Assembly: GCA_019419895.1 (NCBI GenBank)
Contig: JAHZIE010000060.1
Location: forward strand, 1-5,380
DNA: 5,380 nucleotides
Source: Clostridiales bacterium
GTDB taxonomy: Bacteria > Bacillota > Clostridia > Oscillospirales > Acutalibacteraceae
Reading direction: 5' to 3'
Under the pieces are notes generated by a model. The model did not search any database. It had not been told where the DNA came from and saw only the letters and a program-made list of their open reading frames with translations. This document shows, one piece after another, positions 4,890-5,380 of the stretch (its first letter is position 1; every line of letters starts with the position of its first letter). The position numbers were made by a program, and so were the translations under genes.

Positions 4890-5315
4890 ATGGAGAAAGA
4901 CTGTGGATTGTGGATCCACGTCTTGTCCCACAAGCTGAAAAAAAGTATGGACGCAAACATGCAAAGCTTGGGGATCACCGGGGTGCAAAGCCGTATTATG
5001 CACTATATTCTCGTGAAATGCGCCGATGGACCGGTATTCCAGCGCGATGTGGAAGGGGTTTTCAGCATGAACCGATCCACTGCCACCGGTATACTGCAGC
5101 TGATGGAAAAAAACGGCTTGATCCTGCGGGAAAGTGTGGCCAGCGACGCGCGCCTGAAAAGTCTGATCCCCACAGAAAAAGCCGCGCGTCTTGACGCGCA
5201 GATCGGCGAACTGCTGCAACAGAACGAAAAAAAACTCACCTGCGGTTTGTCTGATTCGCAGCTTGCGCTGTTTCGGGAAACGGCAGCGCTCATGTCTGCC
5301 AATTTAGATGGATAG
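4890..5315 (+). CDS. MarR-family winged-helix transcriptional regulator
   Basis: A cytoplasmic DNA-binding regulator of 141 residues. I chose ATG 4890 because the AGGGGG ribosome binding site (4874-4879) lies 10 bases before it but only 1 base before the in-frame ATG at 4881, which would give 144 residues. Counting from 4890, an N-terminal dimer helix (LWIHVLSHKLKKSMD) is followed by LGITGVQSRIM. The winged helix comes next: VFQRDVEGVF, recognition helix NRSTATGILQLMEKNGLI, and wing ESVASDARLKSLIPT with the family's D-x-R. The C-terminal helices complete the dimer interface. The length is normal for the family. It is GC-richer than the toxin locus and has its own promoter and operator, so it is unrelated to that locus in transcription. 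Its targets are unknown; in Firmicutes such genes often precede exporter genes, which would lie beyond the window. The final 65 bases hold nothing I can assign. Confidence 0.92.
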   Translation: MEKDCGLWIHVLSHKLKKSMDANMQSLGITGVQSRIMHYILVKCADGPVFQRDVEGVFSMNRSTATGILQLMEKNGLILRESVASDARLKSLIPTEKAARLDAQIGELLQQNEKKLTCGLSDSQLALFRETAALMSANLDG

Positions 5316-5380
5316 CCGGCAAGCAGGCCGAGCGGCTCCATCATGATTCTTATGACGCACCGGTCGTCCGCGCGCTGGGT

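Noticed and set aside
4829..5344. Long open frames at 4829-5194 (+), 4836-5219 (-) and 5003-5344 (-)
   Set aside because: They overlap the MarR gene in other frames; only the frame from 4890 shows family motifs and a proper ribosome binding site.
5316..5380. Start of a transporter gene after the MarR gene
   Set aside because: No ribosome binding site plus start codon is convincing in the remaining 65 bases.

Overview
The window looks like a chromosomal accessory region from a low-to-mid GC Firmicute, probably a gut-type Clostridia member. This rests on strong AGGAGG-type ribosome binding sites, AT-rich intergenic DNA, many T-tract terminators, and the kinds of protein present. No phage structural, transposase or integrase gene is visible. 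No species can be named from the sequence alone.

The left half (about 59-2383) is a barnase/barstar toxin-immunity locus. A hairpin-rich leader precedes a 198-residue protein. Its N-terminal part carries a CxxC...HPNCRC motif like that of phage MuF/minor-head proteins, and its C-terminal part is a full barnase ribonuclease with E73, R83, R87 and H102 equivalents in place. It is followed at once by an intact barstar-type inhibitor. Then comes a tandem array: a dead barnase 3' stub plus an intact second barstar, then a second dead stub plus a third barstar broken by a one-base deletion. A strong terminator at 2347-2383 closes the array. The layout resembles the orphan toxin/immunity cassettes of polymorphic toxin loci, in which immunity genes are kept and old toxin tips decay.

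The middle (about 2581-4349) starts with a second copy of the same hairpin-rich leader. It leads into a 465-residue protein with a DUF4417-like N-terminal half, a middle His-rich segment (HxxDH...HxxPHDH), and a C-terminal segment of about 110 residues that has its own plausible start and may once have been a separate partner (immunity-like) gene. A perfect 12-bp hairpin follows the stop codon.

The right part (4350-5380) has about 450 bases without a convincing gene: a start-less minus-strand reading frame and a scrap resembling the leader. A textbook SigA promoter (TTGACA, 17 bp, TAAAAT) overlapped by a palindromic operator then drives a MarR-family regulator that is richer in GC than the toxin region.

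The most interesting points are the tandem barstar array with linked dead barnase stubs, the duplicated leader whose first hairpin shows compensatory base-pair changes, and the three-part DUF4417-like protein.
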